Below, in pieces: positions 58,665-64,000 of a stretch of DNA of 64,000 nt. The position numbers and the translations under genes were made by a program. The notes below the pieces were generated by a model. The model was not told the DNA's origin. It did not search any database and was given only the letters and a program-made list of their open reading frames with translations. Each line of letters starts with the position of its first letter. Position 1 is the stretch's first letter. This DNA comes from Cyrtodaria siliqua (taxonomy: Eukaryota > Mollusca > Bivalvia > Adapedonta > Hiatellidae), in NCBI GenBank assembly GCA_037043455.1, contig JAWPHD010011489.1, positions 1-64,000 on the forward strand. The letters are read 5' to 3'.

Positions 58665-58870
58665 ATATTTACAATATCCCGTTTTATTGGGATGTCAGTA
58701 GGTTAAGAGTGAGGTTTGTGTACCCTAAACAAAGGATAGCCTTATCCTCAACCCGTTTATGTTTGTGATGTAAAATACCTTGCCCCTTATTTATCCTCGT
58801 AGTTGTTGTTGAATCGAAACGTGTTTTTAATTGACTGTTGTCCTTGAATGCTACAGTTCCTATGGCGTTT
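58665..58870 (+). repeat. dispersed retroelement-end repeat
   Basis: ttacaatatcccgttttatt, taagagtgaggtttgtgtac, cctcaacccgtttatgtttg and ccttgaatgctacagttcc match the order of blocks at 4985-5222. Confidence 0.65.
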
Positions 58871-58904
58871 TATATCTACATTTTCTGTATGTATGCATTT
58901 GGTT

Positions 58905-59030
58905 TAATGTCGATTTTAACAATAGTTCAGTCATATCACAGCGGTGTCTACTTGTAACAGCGAACCCAATGCTCAACTTTATAGTGCTGCCACACTGAAC
59001 TACTACACCACAGACACATGACATGAAATA
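58905..59030 (-). other. tRNA-like / SINE-head sequence
   Basis: On the minus strand: gtagtagttcagtgtggcag, then agcattgggttcgctgttac. Box A- and B-like, but no cloverleaf I can close. Confidence 0.35.
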
Positions 59031-59329
59031 ATACCCGGTAACATTACACTGAAACCGGGTCAACAAATGTTAGTAGTACCCTCTATATGCTAAACGTGAA
59101 GCAAGTGGGCTACATGTTGGTGTGACCCGACCGAAGATCGATGAATATGTATATTAAAGAAGGCGTTAATTTAAATTGTTTACCATTTATTATAGTTATT
59201 TTATATTTTCAGAGGTCATACACCATCATTGTAACAGCGTGGGATAGAACCTGGAACCAAGGTAACCATTTACCACGGCCCTTACTATGTTGTTGCTAGA
59301 CTGGCTCCCACGGTAGTGATTTTTAACGT

Positions 59330-59545
59330 TTCCTGAATTGTTCTGTTCAACCACTTCGAAACCAAAAAAATCAAAGAGCACTTTTTCGCCACTGACCGTT
59401 CCAATGCGGTAGACCTATTGTCAACCATTTATGTTTGTGATGTCACATACATTTTGTGTTATTTATCCTTGTAATTGTTGTTTGTTTACATGCGTGTTTT
59501 GTGTACTTGAATGCTACGTTTCCTGTTTGACCTTTATATCTACTT
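59330..59545 (+). repeat. dispersed retroelement-end repeat
   Basis: gccactgaccgttccaatgc, ggtagacctattgtcaacca, tttatgtttgtgatgtcaca and acttgaatgctacgtttcct. Confidence 0.7.
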
Positions 59546-60395
59546 AAAGTTCTCCGGCCATGTTTTGTTTCATGAACATGTTAATGTTTATTTAAATCGA
59601 AATCAATACACAACAATAGATATTTACAATTCAGACATTGTAATATCTGTGAAAAGCGAGAATAAGATCAAGGTAAATGTATTTATCAATTATCTGGCAA
59701 TAGTTGTGCAGCTATACAATTCAGATTTACCTCATTTCCCCGTGCAGTCACGCAGTGGTAAAAGTAGTATATACGTCATGCAAATAATACTTATTTTTTA
59801 TGTTTCTCTCCGAGACTATCAAGAAATGTTCATATGATGTTTAAGAGTTAAATTTGTTAATTGATAATACTACAAAAAGGGTGGCCATTCATATTTAAAT
59901 AAATAAGGACGATAGTGGGACTCGGTAAATATTCATATACCATTGAAACAAGCAAGGTTTTACGCAAGCGTAAAAAAGCTGCCGATAAGTAAATAGACAT
60001 GACTGTTGGCTTGTGAACAACTGATAGGAATGCAAACACTTGTTTTTGTTGGTCTTTGAAATAATTATCGAAATTATGACAGTTATCAAGCTGAAATAAG
60101 TGTTGTTATTTTAAATTATCAAAAGCAATAATTACACAATGAATGCGTCAATATTGTTTATTTTGAAACCTGGCCAAGGTTTAACCGTTATTGATATAAT
60201 CCTTCAAATGAAAATCGATACAAATTAGTATTACTTTTTTTAAAGTGATACTGCTTTTTTTATTAAATAACACGGGGTCTTAATTTTGTTAAACTAAAAG
60301 CAAAGACTTGTGTAACGTGGCTCTTCAAGTTGTTGTGGTCTTATAATAAATAATGCATGAGTAAGAGTTTTACGCTTAATATACAAACTTTAACC
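59546..60395. other. intergenic; one dispersed-repeat fragment
   Basis: At about 59949-59990 lies aagcaaggttttacgcaagc then gtaaaaaagctgcc, the reverse complement of a sequence at about 62640-62675. A 108-codon open frame (59511-59837) has no recognised domain and starts inside the dispersed repeat, so it is not annotated as a gene. Confidence 0.4.
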
Positions 60396-60399
60396 AAGG

Positions 60400-61005
60400 T
60401 TAAAAACTTTAACCAAGTTTTTCTAAGTATTAAAGGGGCCATTATTTTATTAAAGTTATAGCAAAAGTTATAGAAAAAGGCTCTTTGGTGTTGTCTTATG
60501 ATGCAGAATGCATGTGTGAAGTTTCAGTCCATTACGTAAAGTAGATTGTGAGATGCAAGTTTACATAATAATTTAACCAGGCTTAGATGTATACAAAATT
60601 AAACCAAGCTTACATACAATGTACAAACCTTAACCAAGTTTTCGAAGTATAAAAGGTGCCATACTTCTGTTTAGAAAAAAAAAGCACGAGTTACAGAACC
60701 TTGCTCTGTGATGTTGTCTCATGATGCAGAATGCATATGTGAAATTTCAATCCATTATGTAAATTAGTTCGTGAGATGCAAGCTTACAGTCATGCAAAAT
60801 TTAACCAAGATTACAAACTTAAACCAAGCTTACATACAAAGTACACACTTTAACCAAGTTTTCGAAGCATAAAAAGGGGCCATACTTTTGTTAGAATAAA
60901 ATCAAGAGTTATAGAAACTGGATTTGAGGTGTTTTCTAACGATGCCAGATGCATGTGTGAAGTTTCAATTCACTATGTAAGTAATTTGCGAGTTTCAAGG
61001 CTTCA
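60400..61005. repeat. ~222-bp tandem repeat, about 2.7 copies
   Basis: gatgcagaatgcatgtgtga near 60499, gatgcagaatgcatatgtga near 60722 and gatgccagatgcatgtgtga near 60942 mark the period. Each unit also has ttaaccaagtttt, aaaggggccat and ttcaatccattatgtaaa. Moderately diverged. Confidence 0.85.
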
Positions 61006-61830
61006 TACAAACGTTAACTCGCATGCAGACAACACTGACAACGATCAGGAACTTGAATACCGCATTATGAATTAAACCGATTCAACACTAAACGTTCTCG
61101 ATACACATTCGTGGATTTAAGGGTATTATTCTATAAAAATACAAATTTGCACTTATTCCATTTCAATACTTGGTTTCATTCAGTTTCAGTTACACTTTCA
61201 TTATGCTCTGTAAACGTACAAAATTCCGGACTTAAAGATCCCGGAAATATTATCGCATGCTACACTTCATACCAGTCACGTTTTTTAGACTAGTTCACTA
61301 GGAATTGAAGTTGCAATGCATGCTTATCGTTAACTACATGATTCTCTTAACCATAGGCAAAATACAAAACCCATATAAGGATCAGCTGCCTTCGGCAGAT
61401 CAATACATATAGTATAAGCTGAGTAGTACCAAACTTACAACACAAAACGTCTGATTTACTTCTATTTTTAACCCTTAAACCGCTAAGCACGTCTATAATA
61501 GCCTTTTCCCCCAAAACGAACCTTTGTCACATTAATGGACTGGTCTTAATTCAAAGAAAGAACAGTCCATTATATATTTGTAGCGGGTTAAGGATCAATG
61601 TAAACATTTAAGGTATTATTGGCTGATAAATGCATTTCCATTATGTTTTATTTATTTGAAGAAAAACAAATCAATCAGGTAATACATAAATGTGAAACAA
61701 TGCAATGCATTCATGTGAAACAATGTTTGCCTGTCATAATCTGCAGATAAAGGGCTTTATTTTTTTAATGCAAATTCAACAAATGAGTTCAATGTTAAAT
61801 TAAATCCAATCCAGTTGTTTTTCTCTTTTT
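61006..61830. other. intergenic, nothing recognised
   Basis: Only small hairpins (for example gatcagctgccttcggcaga near 61380, and attaatggactggtct / gaacagtccattat near 61530-61575). Confidence 0.35.
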
Positions 61831-61834
61831 TTTG

Positions 61835-61900
61835 CCACTGACCGTTCCAAGGCGGTAGCCCTATTGTCAGCTATATTATGTTTGTGTTGATCCTTTTATG
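61835..61900 (+). repeat. dispersed retroelement-end repeat fragment
   Basis: gccactgaccgttccaaggc, ggtagccctattgtcagc. Confidence 0.65.
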
Positions 61901-62129
61901 GGTGTATATCTGTATATGGTTAACAAACTGTGACCCATTTAAGTGGCGATAAGCATGCTTTACAACTTGAATTCCTAGAGAACTCGTATGAAAAACTTGA
62001 ATAGTATAAACACATTTTGTAATGTTGAAAGGTTACCATTTCACTTGCTGAAATTACGTTTTCATAAACCAGTCTACTGAAATGTAGCATGTAATCATTA
62101 TTATTATATGTATATTAGCGACGAACATT

Positions 62130-62200
62130 CTATAGCGCAGTTGATTGAGGCGTCGTGTTAGTGCCGAGAAAAGTATGGTTCAAGCCTGCTGATTTCCTTT
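62130..62200 (+). other. tRNA-like sequence
   Basis: tatagcgcagttgattgagg (box A-like) and tatggttcaagcctgc (box B-like) with plausible spacing. The stems do not close well, so a SINE head or tRNA relic is more likely than a working tRNA. Confidence 0.4.
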
Positions 62201-62636
62201 TTTTAAATTTTATTATTATGGTTTTCATTATTGCTAATGGTAAGGTAGAAACAGTTCCTTTACATTTTTCACTTTGATAAGGCAATCTTATAATTACACA
62301 TGGTAACAGTGAACAGTTTATATGTGTTGTAATGCACACACTAACGCACATGTATCCCTTACATGTGAAAAATTGTATTTCTGTACTGATGTGTACTTCT
62401 AGCGAGTCGTGTTACAATGGTGAATTGTAATCAATATGTAAGGCATGTCAAGGTATTTGAACAGAAAGAAGCGAGGTCGCCCAAATTGATTTAAAATGCT
62501 TGGTAGAAAGAACTGATGGTAAAAATCGGGAAGAATTAAGAAACACGGTCGTGGCGTGTTTATGTCTCCGTGACAACATTTTCAATATTATTTTAACACC
62601 CGTGACTTTATATATTATTATGTTAACTTCTTGTCT

Positions 62637-62770
62637 CTCGGCAGCTATTTTACGCTTGCGTAAAACCTTGCTTGTTCATCTTTGTAATTATTGTTTGGTT
62701 CTATGCGTGGTTTTGGTTGACTGTGATCATTAGTGCTACATTTCCTTTTCGACTTGTATATCTCCTTTTA
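62637..62770 (+). repeat. dispersed repeat fragments
   Basis: ggcagctattttacgcttgc then gtaaaaccttgcttg (also at 59949-59990, reversed), joined to catctttgtaattattgttt, ttggttgactgtgatcatta and gtgctacatttccttttcg, matching the tail of the block near 5150-5222. Confidence 0.6.
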
Positions 62771-64000
62771 CTGATGTTCAATGAAAAATGAAATGCTTGG
62801 CTCTAAAATTGGATAAATAGAAATGTTATTTTCTCCTTTAAGAATGTAAGATGAAATCATTTTGCTTAAGATCACAAATTTGTGTAAAGCTAAAGTTCAT
62901 TTTTACCAATCAACAATACCGCAAATAGAAGGAATTCGAAATCGGATGTTTTGCGTTCTAAGCTTCGTTGAGAATCATGATTAGGTATACATCTACCTTA
63001 CAATGTGCGCATTCGTTTCGTTTTGTCGTGGTCTTGATGCGTGTACTTATTGATTACAGAATCGGTAAATATCACGCAATCTTTTCCTTCCCGGAGTTTC
63101 TGATTTATATAACATTCAATTATTTGCCTACTTGCATGTCGGAAATTGGTATTTCCTTTTGAAGAGCATCGTTGAATAATGATTCTAATGACGGTGCAAT
63201 GGAATAAACTTTTTCATTAATCGCTACGACTACAGGTGTTTTGATTGTAATCTGGTTAAAACAGATTCTCGCTAATCAATTGATAACAATGGCGGTATTA
63301 TCGTGGTCGTCTGCTCGGCTGTAATGAGGCGTTGCACATTGTGTCAACATTGGAAGGAACTGATTCATTCCGGGAAATGTCCGTGATTTATGATTCCGAT
63401 GACACAATGCCGCTGGAGGGTGATGTAGAGTGTGACATTGATGTATTCTGTGAGCGGTAACCCGCATGGAAACAGATTTTAAAATAAAATATATTAGGTG
63501 TATAGCAATTTAAAAGTTATTCTAAACTCTGATGTCGTGAACATGTATACTATTATATATAACCTAAAGTAAATCAATTTAAATCCAACAACGATGTTTC
63601 CCAATCGTAATATTCTATTAGAAATGGAAACACGCCAATTCTTTTAGTACTATTACCTATGCATAATTTCTTATGTTTTTAATGTTTTGATAATGTCACA
63701 TTTCTTTATTGCAGTTCAAGAAATTGCATGATCGCTAAATATTTGTTAACTCACTCTGAAACGAATGTTTAACTATTGCTGGGAGAAATAAACACACCCG
63801 CACCTCGTGAACGAATTCCTGGTAATCGAATCCGTTAAATAATCTCTATGTATTTTGAATATATTCTTAGTAAAGAGCCATTCGATATTGGGAACAACTA
63901 GAAACAAACACCATGACTGCTCCGTATGATATTTTTTTATGCATTCTGTATTCTGAAAATATGTATATATATGTCTGGTATTTTTAACTATCCCATACTT
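62771..64000. other. intergenic; one unassigned short open frame
   Basis: From about 63286 a plus-strand frame reads LGCNEALHIVSTLEGTDSFR then EMSVIYDSDDTMPLEGDVEC and stops near 63461. It is stop-bounded, about 58 codons, acidic and without a match I know. No splice signals were confirmed. The rest of the interval holds nothing recognised. Confidence 0.3.

Overview
The window is AT-rich, repeat-dense eukaryotic (animal) genomic DNA. One long intron-rich gene on the minus strand dominates it. It also holds several tRNA-derived SINE families, a decayed retroelement reverse transcriptase, a 5'-truncated LINE, many short foldback (MITE-like) elements and several satellite or minisatellite arrays. 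The repeat style and gene content suggest a lophotrochozoan, most likely a bivalve mollusc. That is inference from the sequence, not a database result.

Layout. 1-537 is a 34-bp hairpin minisatellite. 1015-3085 is a foldback-rich tandem repeat. 3086-4790 is a degenerate Penelope-like reverse transcriptase, followed to about 6650 by its probable 3' region and dispersed copies of a two-stem motif. 7651-8365 is the end of a non-LTR retrotransposon (minus). 8551-10210 holds a foldback element and a palindromic repeat split by a SINE with a 14-bp target duplication. 10515-12285 is a 44-bp minisatellite. 13866-16215 is a 41-bp satellite. 16912-44149 (minus) is the gene. 34222-43992, inside intron 1 of that gene, is a 9.8-kb array of the same 41-bp satellite in the opposite orientation. 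44.5-64 kb holds no convincing gene, only minisatellites, microsatellites, MITE-like foldbacks and dispersed repeat fragments.

The gene. I chained 26 coding exons by hand. Every junction is GT-AG and every exon phase fits the next, giving a predicted protein of about 1,399 residues. In order it has a Cys/His-containing N-terminal region, a MULE (Mutator-like) DDE transposase domain with D341, D402 and E519, a SWIM zinc finger (C635, C637, C647, H649), a basic linker, an Ulp1/SENP-type C48 cysteine protease domain (H1022, Q1084, C1090), a PHD-like zinc finger (residues 1137-1183) and an unrecognised acidic/basic C-terminus. MULE-Ulp1 fusions are known from plant Mutator elements. The added PHD-like finger, the 25 introns and an intron made of satellite DNA make this locus the most interesting item here: either an intron-rich transposon lineage or a domesticated transposase-protease host gene.

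Limits. All exon coordinates come from manual reading without transcripts or alignments. Copy numbers of repeats are estimates.
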